Origin: Roseicella sp. DB1501 | GTDB taxonomy: Bacteria > Pseudomonadota > Alphaproteobacteria > Acetobacterales > Acetobacteraceae | Length of the DNA: 64,000 bases | Direction: 5' to 3' | Assembly: GCF_013112485.1 (NCBI RefSeq) | Contig: NZ_JABFHG010000008.1 | Location: 62,001 to 126,000, forward strand | In this document: piece after piece, positions 7,959-16,184 of the stretch | How the letters are laid out: each line of letters opens with the position of its first letter | Numbering within the stretch: the stretch's first letter is position 1 | Translations under genes and position numbers: made by a program | Notes under the pieces: model-generated | What the model was told of the DNA's origin: nothing | The model's database searches: none | The model's input: the letters and a program-made list of their open reading frames with translations, nothing else

Positions 7959-8936
7959 ATGATCCCCGTCACCGTCGTCACCGGCTTCCTCGGCGCCGGC
8001 AAGTCGACGCTGCTGCGCCGCGTGCTGCGCGACCCCGTTTGGGCCGACAGCGCCGTCATCGTCAACGAATTCGGCGAGGTGCCGCTCGACCACGACCTCA
8101 TCGCGGTGAGCGAGGAGCGCTTCGTCAGCGCCTCGACCGGCTGCCTCTGCTGCCTGGCGCGGGACGACCTCGCCCGCACCCTGCTCGACCTGGCGCGGCA
8201 GCGCGCCAGCGGCGAGGTGCCGGCCTATGCGCGGGTGCTGGTCGAGACCTCGGGCCTCGCCGACCCGGCGCCGATCCTGCACGCGCTGATGCAGGATGCG
8301 GCGCTCGGCGCGACGCATGCGCTGGCCGGCGTCGTCACCCTGGTCGATGCCGCGCAGGGCGAGGCGGCCCTCGCCCGCCACCCGGAGGCGCGGCGGCAGG
8401 TGATGCTCGCTGACCGCATCCTGGTGACCAAGCCCGACCTCGCCGCGCCGCCCGAGGCGGCGATCCGGGCGCTCAACCCCACCGCGCCGCTACGCGCGGC
8501 GGTGCAGGGCGCGGCGGAGCCCGGTTGGCTGCTGGCGCCCGCCCCGCCGCCCGGGCAGCTGCCCGATCTGCTCGCCGCGCTGCAAGCGGATGCGGTCGCA
8601 CGCCACACGCCGGGGCTGGGCGCCATCGCCATCGAGCGCGAGGCGCCGCTGCCGGCGTTGGCGCTGACGCTCTGGCTGCAGGGCCTCGCCGAGCATGCCG
8701 GACCGCGCCTGCTGCGGCTGAAAGGGCTGGTGGCGCTGGCCGAATGCCCGGAGCGGCCGGCGGTGCTGCACGCCATCCAGCACCTGGTGCATCCGCTGGA
8801 CTGGCTGGAGGCCTGGCCAGGCGGCGAGCGCCGCAGCCGCATCGTGCTCATCGGCGAGCGCATCCCGCGGCATTTCCCGGCCCGGCTGCTGGCGGCGGTG
8901 GAGGCCGAGGTCGCGGGCGAGGCGGCGCGGCGCTGA
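7959..8936 (+). CDS. CobW/COG0523-family GTPase, probable metallochaperone
   Basis: A 325-residue G3E-class P-loop GTPase. The P-loop is GFLGAGKS (9-16), the metal-binding signature G-C-L-C-C lies at 61-65 (C62, C64, C65), the Mg-binding acidic segment is VETSGLADP, and the base-specificity motif is V-T-K-P-D in place of the common N-K-x-D. Family members insert or handle zinc, cobalt, nickel or iron for client metalloenzymes. Here the likely client is the amidohydrolase two genes upstream. Start is taken as ATG 7959 behind GTGAGGACC; an in-frame GTG at 7947 that overlaps the previous stop is an alternative. Confidence 0.88.
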   Translation: MIPVTVVTGFLGAGKSTLLRRVLRDPVWADSAVIVNEFGEVPLDHDLIAVSEERFVSASTGCLCCLARDDLARTLLDLARQRASGEVPAYARVLVETSGLADPAPILHALMQDAALGATHALAGVVTLVDAAQGEAALARHPEARRQVMLADRILVTKPDLAAPPEAAIRALNPTAPLRAAVQGAAEPGWLLAPAPPPGQLPDLLAALQADAVARHTPGLGAIAIEREAPLPALALTLWLQGLAEHAGPRLLRLKGLVALAECPERPAVLHAIQHLVHPLDWLEAWPGGERRSRIVLIGERIPRHFPARLLAAVEAEVAGEAARR

Positions 8937-9039
8937 TCTCCGGTACCGCTTGCCGCCCCCGCCCGGGGATGGTGAATTGCCGGCGACAGCATCCCTGGGA
9001 GGAACAGGGGCCCGGCCATCGCCGAAGGCCCCGAGGCAC

Positions 9040-9810
9040 ATGACCGATCCGGCACAGATCTTCTCGCTCGCGGGCAGCACCGCGCTCGTCACCGGCGCGT
9101 CCGGCGCGCTCGGCGTGCATTTCGCCCGCGTGCTGCACGCCGCCGGCGCGAACCTTGTCCTCGCCGCCCGCCGCGTGGAGGCGCTCGAAGCCCTGGCGGC
9201 CGAGCTGGGCCCGCGCGCGAGGCCGGTGCCGCTCGACGTCACCGATGCCGCCGCGGTGGGCCGCGCCTTCGACGCCGCCGAGGCAGCCTTCGGCGCCCCT
9301 TGCGACGTCATCGTCAACAATGCCGGCATCGCCGTCACCCGGCCGGTGCTGCAGCAGACCGAGGCGGACTGGGACAGCGTGCTCGACGTCAACCTGCGCG
9401 GCTGCTTCCTGGTGGCGACGGAGGGGGCGCGGCGGCTGGTGGCGGCGCGGCGCGGCGGGGCCATCGTCAACATCGCCTCCATCGGCGGGCTGCGCATCCT
9501 GCAGGGAGTCGCGGGCTACACCGCCTCCAAGGCCGGGCTGGTGCAGCTGACGAAGCAGATGGCGGTCGAGCTGGCGCGCCACGACATCCGGGTGAACGCG
9601 CTCTGTCCCGGCTATGTCGAGACGCCGATCAACCGCGACTTCTTCGCCTCCGAGGCCGGGCAGGCGGTGGTCAGGCGTGTGCCGCAGCGCCGGCTCGGCC
9701 AGCCGGCCGATCTCTCGGGCGCGCTGCTGCTGCTCGCCTCGCCTGCCGGCGCGCATATGACGGGCGCGGCGCTGGTGGTGGATGGCGGGCACTCGGTGAA
9801 TCCACTCTGA
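9040..9810 (+). CDS. Short-chain dehydrogenase/reductase
   Basis: A 256-residue classical SDR, NAD(P)H-dependent. It has the cofactor motif TGASGALG near 18-25, the structural NNAG near 90, the catalytic Ser in IASIGG and the Y-T-A-S-K dyad, and ends with VDGG typical of FabG-like enzymes. The start chosen is ATG 9040 since the family N-terminus (FSLAGSTALVTG) begins ten residues later. It follows the COG0523 gene by 103 bases and is probably its own unit. The substrate is unknown. Confidence 0.88.
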   Translation: MTDPAQIFSLAGSTALVTGASGALGVHFARVLHAAGANLVLAARRVEALEALAAELGPRARPVPLDVTDAAAVGRAFDAAEAAFGAPCDVIVNNAGIAVTRPVLQQTEADWDSVLDVNLRGCFLVATEGARRLVAARRGGAIVNIASIGGLRILQGVAGYTASKAGLVQLTKQMAVELARHDIRVNALCPGYVETPINRDFFASEAGQAVVRRVPQRRLGQPADLSGALLLLASPAGAHMTGAALVVDGGHSVNPL

Positions 9811-9850
9811 TAGTCTCCGCGATTCCCCTCAGGGCATAAGCACGTCACAG

Positions 9851-9875
9851 CCTGCCGCGGCGGAGCCGCGGCAGG
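9851..9875 (+). terminator. Perfect 11-bp stem-loop after the SDR gene
   Basis: CCTGCCGCGGC (9851-9861) and GCCGCGGCAGG (9865-9875) pair fully around a 3-base loop, 40 bases past the SDR stop. No T run follows, and the right arm continues into a sequence shared with 30682-30705, so this may be part of a dispersed repeat rather than a dedicated terminator. Confidence 0.5.
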
Positions 9876-9888
9876 GCAACGGGAGGCG
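9865..9888 (+). repeat. 24-bp dispersed repeat, copy 1
   Basis: This intergenic segment, containing GGGCAACGGG, matches 30682-30705 at 22 of 24 positions. Both copies directly follow a GC-rich palindrome downstream of a gene end. Confidence 0.5.
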
Positions 9889-9997
9889 ACAGGTGGCGTC
9901 GGCAACAGGATGCCCGGCACCTGCGCTGCCCATCCGGCCTTCCCCGCCTGCGGCGCGCGGCCGCGGCGGGCCAACGCAGAGAGTCAGGACGCCGCCC

Positions 9998-11203
9998 ATG
10001 GACTTCGCCCTCCCGCCCGAGATCGACGAGATCCGCCAGCGCATCCGCGCCTTCGTCGAGGAGCGCATCATTCCGCTCGAAGCCGATCCCGCGAGCTATG
10101 ACGAGCACGAGAACATCGCCAGGCCCCTGCTGGAGCGGCTGCGGGCGGAGGCGAAGCGGCAGGGCCTCTGGGCGCTCGGCATGCCGCAGGAGCGCGGCGG
10201 CGGCGGGTTGTCCATGGTCGGCCTCGCCGCCTGCTATGAGGAGATGAACCGCTCCATCTTCGGCCCCGTCGTCTTCCACGGCGCGGCGCCGGACGACGGC
10301 AACATGCGCCTGCTGAACATGGTCGGCACCGAGGCGCAGAAGGAGCGCTGGCTGCAGCCGATCATCGACGGCGCGGTGCAGTCGAGCTTCGTCATGACCG
10401 AGCCCGACGGCTGCGGCAGCGATCCCTCCATGACCTATACGCGGGCCGAGCGGCAAGGCGACCGCTGGGTGATCCGCGGCCGCAAGCACTACATCACCGG
10501 CGCGGCCGAGGCGAAGCACTTCATCCTCATCGCCCGCACCGGCGAGGACGACCGCAACGGGCTGACCGCCTTCCTCTACCATGCCGACCAGCCGGGCTGG
10601 CGCATCATTCGCCGCATCCCGATCATGGGGCCGGAGGAGCATGGCGGGCATTGCGAGATCGAGTATGACGGGCTCGAGATCACGGACGAGAACGTGCTGA
10701 TGAAGCTCGGCGACGGGCTGCGCGCCACCCAGATCCGCCTCGGCCCGGCGCGCCTCACCCATTGCATGCGCTGGACCGGCATGGGCCGTCGCGCGCTCGA
10801 GATCGCCATGGCGCGGGTCGAGGTGCGCAAGGCCTTCGGCTCCACGCTCATCGAGAAGGAGAGCGTGCAGCAGATGATCGGCCAGGCGGCGATGGAGCTC
10901 GATATCGGCCGGCTGCTGACCATGCGCGCCGCCTGGCTGCTCGACAATGGCAGCCTGGCGCGCAAGGAGGTCTCCATGGCCAAGGTCGTGGTCGCCGATG
11001 CGCTGCACCGCGCCGTCGACACCTCGCTGCAGCTCCTCGGCGCCCGCGGCTATTCCAAGGACACGGTGGTGGAGTGGATGTACCGCTATGCCCGGCAGGC
11101 GCGGCTGGTCGACGGCGCCTCCGAGGTCCACCGCATGGTGCTGACCAACTTCCTCCGCCGCCAGGGCAAGGACTTCTTCGCCTGGGGCGCCGGCCGTGGA
11201 TGA
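9998..11203 (+). CDS. Acyl-CoA dehydrogenase of the ACAD10/11 type
   Basis: A 401-residue FAD enzyme that desaturates acyl-CoA between C2 and C3. The FAD/substrate loop MTEPDGCGSDPS (133-144) and the four-helix C-terminal domain are clear. Where medium-chain enzymes have the catalytic Glu (YEG), this one has V-D-G-A-S-E-V-H at 371-378, that is Asp372. That is the pattern I recall for the dehydrogenase domain of human ACAD10/ACAD11 (LADGPDEVH). The ATG at 9998 gives the usual N-terminus. Its last 8 bases overlap an aminoglycoside-phosphotransferase-like kinase gene, the other domain of ACAD10/11, so the pair looks like a split version of that protein. Confidence 0.92.
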   Translation: MDFALPPEIDEIRQRIRAFVEERIIPLEADPASYDEHENIARPLLERLRAEAKRQGLWALGMPQERGGGGLSMVGLAACYEEMNRSIFGPVVFHGAAPDDGNMRLLNMVGTEAQKERWLQPIIDGAVQSSFVMTEPDGCGSDPSMTYTRAERQGDRWVIRGRKHYITGAAEAKHFILIARTGEDDRNGLTAFLYHADQPGWRIIRRIPIMGPEEHGGHCEIEYDGLEITDENVLMKLGDGLRATQIRLGPARLTHCMRWTGMGRRALEIAMARVEVRKAFGSTLIEKESVQQMIGQAAMELDIGRLLTMRAAWLLDNGSLARKEVSMAKVVVADALHRAVDTSLQLLGARGYSKDTVVEWMYRYARQARLVDGASEVHRMVLTNFLRRQGKDFFAWGAGRG

Positions 11204-12179
11204 GCCGGCCCGCAGCCGCCTCGCCGCCTGGCTGAGCGAGGCGGCGGGCGCGCCGGTCGCGATCACCGAGATGGCGCTGCTCTCGGGCGGCGCGGTGCAG
11301 CAGAACTGGGCGCTCGACGTCACGCGCGCCGGCGGGCCCGAGCGCTGGGTGCTGCGCACCGACAACGCCGCGGTGCTCGCCGTCTCCCTGCCCCGCACCG
11401 CCGAATTCGCCCTGTTGCAGGCGGCGCATGCCGCCGGCGTCGCGGTGCCGGAGCCGCTCTTCTGCTGCCCCGAGCGCGAGGTGACCGGCGCGCCCTTCTT
11501 CGTCATGCGCCGCGTCGGCGGCATCGCCGCCGGCCACCGTCTGGTGCGCCTGGCCGAGGACGACGCGCTGGCCGAGGCGCTGGGGCGGGAGCTGGCGCAT
11601 ATCCACCGCATCCGCCCGCCGCGGCCGGACCTGCCCTTCCTCGGCGACCCGCCCGAGGATGCGCACCGCGCCTTTATCGCCGCGCAGCGCGCCACGCTGG
11701 ATGCCGCCGGCACGCCGCGGCCGGTGCTGGAATGGGGGCTGCGGCATCTCGAGCGCAGCGCCCCGCCGCCGGGCGAGATCGTGCTGAACCACAACGACTT
11801 CCGCACCGGCAATTACATGGCCGAGGGCGACCGGGTCGCGGCGGTGCTCGACTGGGAATTCGCCGCCTGGGGCGACCGCCATGCCGATCTCGGCTGGTTC
11901 TGCGCCCCCTGCTGGCGCTTCGGCGCCCTGGCGCGCGAGGCCGGCGGCGTCGGCCGGCGCGAGGCCTTCTACGCCGCCTATGCCGCCGAGAGCGGGGTCG
12001 CGGTGCAGCATGAGCGGGTGCTGTGGTGGGAGCTGGCGGCGACGATCCGCTGGGCGGTGGTCGCTGCCGACCAGGGCGGCCGGCACCTCAAGGGCGACAC
12101 CAGCCTGGAGCTGGCGCTGACCAGCCATATCGTGCCGGAGCTGGAGATGGACGTGCTGCGCATGACGGGGATCGCCTGA
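11196..12179 (+). CDS. APH-family kinase, ACAD10/11-like phosphotransferase
   Basis: A 327-residue protein-kinase-like small-molecule phosphotransferase. The catalytic loop is H-N-D-F-R-T-G-N at 199-206 (Asp201 base, Asn206 metal ligand) and the DFG-like metal site is LDWEFA (Asp219). The N-terminal lobe has LSGGAVQQNW as glycine loop and WVLR with a basic residue. Although the family name refers to aminoglycosides, the overlap with an ACAD gene points to phosphorylation of a hydroxyacyl-CoA, as reported for ACAD10/11 acting on 4-hydroxyacyl-CoAs. Start is GTG 11196, 8 bases inside the ACAD gene; the ATG at 11200 is out of frame. The next gene overlaps by one base. Confidence 0.88.
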   Translation: MDEPARSRLAAWLSEAAGAPVAITEMALLSGGAVQQNWALDVTRAGGPERWVLRTDNAAVLAVSLPRTAEFALLQAAHAAGVAVPEPLFCCPEREVTGAPFFVMRRVGGIAAGHRLVRLAEDDALAEALGRELAHIHRIRPPRPDLPFLGDPPEDAHRAFIAAQRATLDAAGTPRPVLEWGLRHLERSAPPPGEIVLNHNDFRTGNYMAEGDRVAAVLDWEFAAWGDRHADLGWFCAPCWRFGALAREAGGVGRREAFYAAYAAESGVAVQHERVLWWELAATIRWAVVAADQGGRHLKGDTSLELALTSHIVPELEMDVLRMTGIA

Positions 12180-12565
12180 TGCCGGAGCATCCCGAGGCCG
12201 CGGCGGCCATGCTGGAACGCCCGGACGCCGCCAACCTGCTGGAGACGGCGCGCGAGGTGCTGCTGCGCGAGCTGCTGCCGGCGCTGCCGGAGGCGCTGCG
12301 CTTCCAGGCCCGCATGGCGGCCAATGCCATGGCGATCGCCCGGCGCGAGGGCGAGGTGGATCCGGCGCCGGCGCTCGCCGCGCTGCGCGCCGCCATGGGG
12401 GCACCGGAAGGCGCGGCCGAGGACCTGCTGATGCGCCTCGCCCGCGACATCCGTGCCGGCGCGCATGACCCCGGCACGCCGGGCCATGCGGCGACCGCCG
12501 CGGCGCTGCTGGCGCTGACCCGGCTGCGCTGCGGCGTCAGCGCCCCGAAGGCGCTCGGCCGCTGA
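12179..12565 (+). CDS. Small helical protein, DUF6285-like
   Basis: A 128-residue, almost wholly helical soluble protein starting in the TGATG junction with the kinase gene (1-base overlap). ANLLETAREVLLRELLPALP and the run RFQARMAANAMAIARRE resemble, from memory, the DUF6285 family that often sits next to ACAD/APH pairs. No catalytic motif is visible. The tight coupling suggests a subunit or partner of the kinase. Its function is unknown. Confidence 0.75.
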   Translation: MPEHPEAAAAMLERPDAANLLETAREVLLRELLPALPEALRFQARMAANAMAIARREGEVDPAPALAALRAAMGAPEGAAEDLLMRLARDIRAGAHDPGTPGHAATAAALLALTRLRCGVSAPKALGR

Positions 12566-12600
12566 CGGCGAGGAACGGTACGGGAGGGAGAGGGACGAGG

Positions 12601-14238
12601 ATGGACGAGGGTCCGAACGCGCTGCCGCAATTGCCGGCCAACCATGTGCCGCTCTCGCCGATCTCCTTCCTGCAGCGGGCGGCGCGCATCTATCCGCAGC
12701 GCGTCGCGGTCATCCATGGGCGCCGGCGCCTGACCTATGCGGCGCTGGCCGAGCGCAGCCGCCGCCTCGCCGCGGCGCTGCGCGGCGCCGGCATCGCCCC
12801 GGGCGAGGTGGTGGCGGTGCTGGCGCCCAACATCCCGGAGATGCTGGAGGCGCATTACGGCGTGCCGATGGCCGGCGCCGTCCTGCTCACCATCAACATC
12901 CGGCTCGATGCCGCCTCCATCGGCTTCATCCTGCGCCATAGCAAGGCGAAGCTGCTGCTGGTGGACAGCGAGTTCGCCGGCGTGGCGCGCGTCGCCCTGG
13001 CGGGAATGGCGGCGCCGCCGCCCGCCATCGACATCCGCGATCCCGAAGGACCGGGTGGCGAGGACCCGGATGGAAAGGGGCTGGGCGGCACGGCCTATGA
13101 GGATTTCCTCGCCGGCGGCGACCCGGCGGCGCCGGCCCGCATGCCCGAGGACGAGTGGGAGGCGATCGCTCTCTCCTACACCTCCGGCACCACGGGCGAC
13201 CCGAAGGGCGTCGTCACGCATCACCGCGGCGCCTATCTGAACGCCTGCGGCAATGCGCTGGCCTTCGGCCTCTCGCCGCGGAGCGTCTATCTCTGGACGC
13301 TGCCGATGTTCCACTGCAACGGCTGGACCTATACCTGGGCCGTCACCTTGCAGGGCGGCACGCATGTCTGCCTGCGGCGGGTGGAGCCGGCGGCGATCTT
13401 CGCCGCCATCGCCGAGCATGGCGTGACCCATATGTGCGCCGCGCCGGTGGTGCTGACGATGCTCATCCATGCGCCTGAGGCAGTGAAGCGCCGCCCGGCG
13501 CAGCCGGTCGCGATCGCCACCGGCGGCGCCGCGCCGCCCTCCCCCGTCATCGCCCGGATGGAGGAGATGGGCTTCGCGGTGACGCACCTCTACGGCCTGA
13601 CGGAATGCTACGGCCCGGCCACCATCTGCCTCTGGCAGCCGGGGCTGGACGAGATGCCGCTGCCGCAGAAGGCCGCCTTCATGGCGCGCCAGGGCGTGAA
13701 CCACCCGATGCTGGAGGAGGCTACCGTCCTCGACCCGGAGAGCATGGCGCCGGTACCGCGCGACGGCGCGACGCTGGGCGAGATCATGCTGCGCGGCAAC
13801 ACGGTGATGAAGGGCTACCTGAACAATCCCTCCGCCAATGCCGCCGCCTTGGCCGGCGGCTGGTTCCATACCGGCGATCTCGGCGTGCTGCACCCGGATG
13901 GCTATATCGAGGTGAAGGACCGCGCCAAGGACATCGTCATCTCCGGCGGCGAGAACATCTCGACCCTCGAGGTGGAGGAGGTGCTCTACGCGCATCCCGC
14001 CATCATGGAGGCGGCGGTGGTCGCGGCGCCGGACGAGAAATGGGGCGAGGTGCCGCATGCCTTCGTCACCCCCGCCCCCGACCGGCCGCCGCCGACCGAG
14101 GCGGAGGTGATCGCCTGGTGCCGCGCGCGGCTGGCGCATTTCAAGGCGCCGAAGCGCGTCAGCTTCGGCCCGCTGCCCAAGACCAGCACCGGCAAGATCC
14201 AGAAATTCGAGCTGCGGCAACGCCTGCGCCAGGGCTGA
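12601..14238 (+). CDS. AMP-forming acyl-CoA synthetase
   Basis: A 545-residue ANL-superfamily ligase that activates a carboxylic acid to its CoA thioester through an acyl-adenylate. The P-loop-like motif YTSGTTGDPKG is near 192-202, the A5 motif YGLTECYGPA near 336, the hinge GWFHTGDLGVLHPDG near 420 followed by KDRAKDIVISGGENIS, and the C-terminal catalytic lysine in TSTGKIQK near 530. An excellent AGGGAGAGGGACGAGG ribosome site precedes the ATG at 12601. As part of the ACAD/APH run it probably supplies the acyl-CoA substrate; the acid is unknown. Confidence 0.92.
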   Translation: MDEGPNALPQLPANHVPLSPISFLQRAARIYPQRVAVIHGRRRLTYAALAERSRRLAAALRGAGIAPGEVVAVLAPNIPEMLEAHYGVPMAGAVLLTINIRLDAASIGFILRHSKAKLLLVDSEFAGVARVALAGMAAPPPAIDIRDPEGPGGEDPDGKGLGGTAYEDFLAGGDPAAPARMPEDEWEAIALSYTSGTTGDPKGVVTHHRGAYLNACGNALAFGLSPRSVYLWTLPMFHCNGWTYTWAVTLQGGTHVCLRRVEPAAIFAAIAEHGVTHMCAAPVVLTMLIHAPEAVKRRPAQPVAIATGGAAPPSPVIARMEEMGFAVTHLYGLTECYGPATICLWQPGLDEMPLPQKAAFMARQGVNHPMLEEATVLDPESMAPVPRDGATLGEIMLRGNTVMKGYLNNPSANAAALAGGWFHTGDLGVLHPDGYIEVKDRAKDIVISGGENISTLEVEEVLYAHPAIMEAAVVAAPDEKWGEVPHAFVTPAPDRPPPTEAEVIAWCRARLAHFKAPKRVSFGPLPKTSTGKIQKFELRQRLRQG

Positions 14239-14268
14239 GCGCCCGCGGCCGGCACGGGAGGACACCAC

Positions 14269-15282
14269 ATGAGCATCGCCCGCCGTCTTCTGCTCGCCGG
14301 ACCGGCGTTGCTCGCCGCGCCTGCCCTCATCACACCCGGCCTCATCACACCCGCCCTCATCACACCCGCTCGGGCGGCGTCCTGGTCGCCGGAGCGGCCG
14401 GTGCGCATCCTCATCCCCTATACGCCGGGCGCCATCAACGACGCGCTCGGCCGGCTGATCGGCGAGAGGTTCCAGGAGGTGCTCGGCCAGCCCGGGGTGG
14501 TGGAGAACCGGCCGGGCGCCAGCGGCTCGCTCGCCATCGCGGCGACGGCGCAGGCGGCGCCGGACGGGCTGACCATCGTGGTCGCCAACACCGCCAATCT
14601 CTGCATGAACCCCTTCCTCTTCGCCAATACCGGCTATGACACGCGCCGCGACCTCACCCCGATCGCCGCGGTGGCGCGGGTGATGAACGTGCTCGTCGTG
14701 CGCGCCGACAGCCCCTACCGCACGCTGGCCGAGCTGGTGGCGGCGGCGAAGGCAAAGCCGGGCGCGCTCAGCTTCGCCAGCTCCGGCGCCGGCAGCAGCC
14801 CGCATCTCGCGGCCGAGCTGTTCAAGGCACGCACCGGCATCGAGCTGACGCATGTGCCCTATCGCGGCAGCGCGCCGGGCCTGGCCGACCTGCTCGGCGG
14901 CCGCGTCACCATGTCGATCGACAACCTGCCCAACGTGCTGCCGCATGTGCAGGATGGGCGGATGCGCGCCCTCGGCGTCACCGGCGCAGAGCGCGACCCG
15001 GCGCTGCCCGACGTGCCGACCTTCCTCGAGGCGGGGTTCCGCGGCGTCGAAGTCTATGTCTGGTTTGGTTTCGTCGGCCCGGCGGCGCTGCCGACCGCGA
15101 TCCGCGACCGGCTCGCCGCCGCCATCATCGGCATCGCCAACACGCCGGAGACGGCCGAGCGCATCCATCGCGCCGGCGCGACGGTCTGGACCCGCGACCC
15201 GGCGCAGATGGCGGCGCTGATCGAGGCCGGGCTGCAGACCTGGGGCAGCGTCATCCGCGCCGCCAACCTGCGCATCGAGTAG
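14269..15282 (+). CDS. Bug/TctC-type periplasmic solute-binding protein
   Basis: A 337-residue tripartite-tricarboxylate-transporter receptor. After a signal peptide containing three ALITP-like repeats, the mature part has the family signatures RPVRILIPYTPGAINDALGR (in two halves: RPVRILIPYTPG, AINDALGR), VVENRPGASGSLA, LTHVPYRGSAPGLADLLGG and VPTFLEAG. Such receptors bind dicarboxylates, aromatic acids or similar anions. No TctA/TctB permease gene lies in the window. It begins 30 bases after the CoA ligase and probably belongs to the same operon, suggesting that it delivers the acid that the ligase activates. Confidence 0.92.
   Translation: MSIARRLLLAGPALLAAPALITPGLITPALITPARAASWSPERPVRILIPYTPGAINDALGRLIGERFQEVLGQPGVVENRPGASGSLAIAATAQAAPDGLTIVVANTANLCMNPFLFANTGYDTRRDLTPIAAVARVMNVLVVRADSPYRTLAELVAAAKAKPGALSFASSGAGSSPHLAAELFKARTGIELTHVPYRGSAPGLADLLGGRVTMSIDNLPNVLPHVQDGRMRALGVTGAERDPALPDVPTFLEAGFRGVEVYVWFGFVGPAALPTAIRDRLAAAIIGIANTPETAERIHRAGATVWTRDPAQMAALIEAGLQTWGSVIRAANLRIE
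14326..14370 (+). repeat. Three tandem 15-bp repeats inside the signal peptide
   Basis: Three units of CTCATCACACCCGSY (14326-14340, 14341-14355, 14356-14370) follow one another without a gap, encoding LITPG, LITPA, LITPA in the hydrophobic part of the signal peptide of the Bug receptor. They are in frame, so changes in copy number would only alter signal length. Confidence 0.9.
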
Positions 15283-15317
15283 CGCCCCCATGCAAGGCGC
15301 CTGACAGGAGGACCCCC

Positions 15318-16124
15318 ATGTCGGCCACGGCACCGAACGACACCCAGCGCCTGCTCGCCGATCTCAACGCGCTGCTGCGGCTGAAGACCACGGTCATCGG
15401 CATGAAGCTGTTCGCCACGGTCGAGGAGATGCAGGCCATCCCGCGCATCCGGCGGCCGAAATCGGTGCATACCACGGACCAGATCGTCTCCATGGCCTCG
15501 CGCCTCGGCTGGACGGTCGGCATCACCGCCGAGGACCTGGTCGGCAACCAGTGCCGCGCCGTGATCGGCCTCGCGCCGCGCGACGAGACCGGGGAGCGCT
15601 ATGTCGGCGTCTGGCACGGCGATGCCGAGAGCGCGGCGGCGCGGCAGCAGGCGCTCGATTGCGTGCCCTTCGGCCGCTACCAGGCGCTGGTGGTGAGCCC
15701 GCTGGAGAGCGGGCGGCTGGACCCGCCGGACATCGTGCTGGTCTATGCGACGCCGGGGCAGATGATCATCCTCATCAACGGGCTACAGTATCGGAACTAC
15801 CGCAAATTCGCCTGGTCGGTCGTGGGCGAGACCGCCTGCGCCGACAGTTGGGGCCGGGCGCTGGCGACCGGCGAGCCGAGCCTCTCCTTGCCCTGCTTCG
15901 CCGAGCGCCGCTATGGCGGCGTGCCGGACGAGGAGATGCTGATGGCGCTGAAGGTCGAGGACCTGCAGCGCGCGGTGGAGGGCATGAAGGCCCTGGCGAA
16001 GAACGGCATCCGCTACCCGATCCCCTCCTACGGCATCCAGGCCGATCCCTCGGCGGGGATGGGGATCAGCTATGGCGCCAGAGGGGAGGCGAAAGGGGAG
16101 GCGAAGGCGACGCCGGCGCGGTAG
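15318..16124 (+). CDS. DUF169 (COG2043) family protein
   Basis: A 268-residue soluble protein of the DUF169 type. Typical features are LNALLRLKTTVIGMKL at the N-terminus, VHTTDQIVSMA, PFGRYQALVVSPL, PDIVLVYATPGQMIILINGL and a conserved Cys region GETACADSWGRAL. Members have no firmly assigned function and are often found near uptake or reductive-metabolism genes. The last 15 residues (GEAKGEAKATPAR) are a low-complexity tail. An AGGAGG ribosome site precedes the ATG at 15318. It starts 35 bases after the Bug receptor and may end that operon. Confidence 0.85.
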   Translation: MSATAPNDTQRLLADLNALLRLKTTVIGMKLFATVEEMQAIPRIRRPKSVHTTDQIVSMASRLGWTVGITAEDLVGNQCRAVIGLAPRDETGERYVGVWHGDAESAAARQQALDCVPFGRYQALVVSPLESGRLDPPDIVLVYATPGQMIILINGLQYRNYRKFAWSVVGETACADSWGRALATGEPSLSLPCFAERRYGGVPDEEMLMALKVEDLQRAVEGMKALAKNGIRYPIPSYGIQADPSAGMGISYGARGEAKGEAKATPAR

Positions 16125-16136
16125 CGGAGCGGCGAT

Positions 16137-16164
16137 GCCGTCGCGCTCGCTCCTCCGCGACGGC
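16137..16164. terminator. Bidirectional stem-loop between convergent genes
   Basis: GCCGTCGCG (16137-16145) pairs perfectly with CGCGACGGC (16156-16164) around a 10-base loop. It lies between the DUF169 gene and the oppositely directed small membrane-protein gene, the normal place for a shared terminator. Confidence 0.65.
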
Positions 16165-16184
16165 GGCGGGCGCATCGCGCCCCG

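Noticed and set aside
11196-12179. Aminoglycoside resistance kinase
   Set aside because: The family motif is shared, but overlap with an ACAD10/11-type dehydrogenase gene points to acyl-CoA metabolism.
12088-15333. Long open frame antisense to the CoA ligase and Bug receptor
   Set aside because: Low-complexity Arg/His/Asp translation with no motif; the sense genes are certain.
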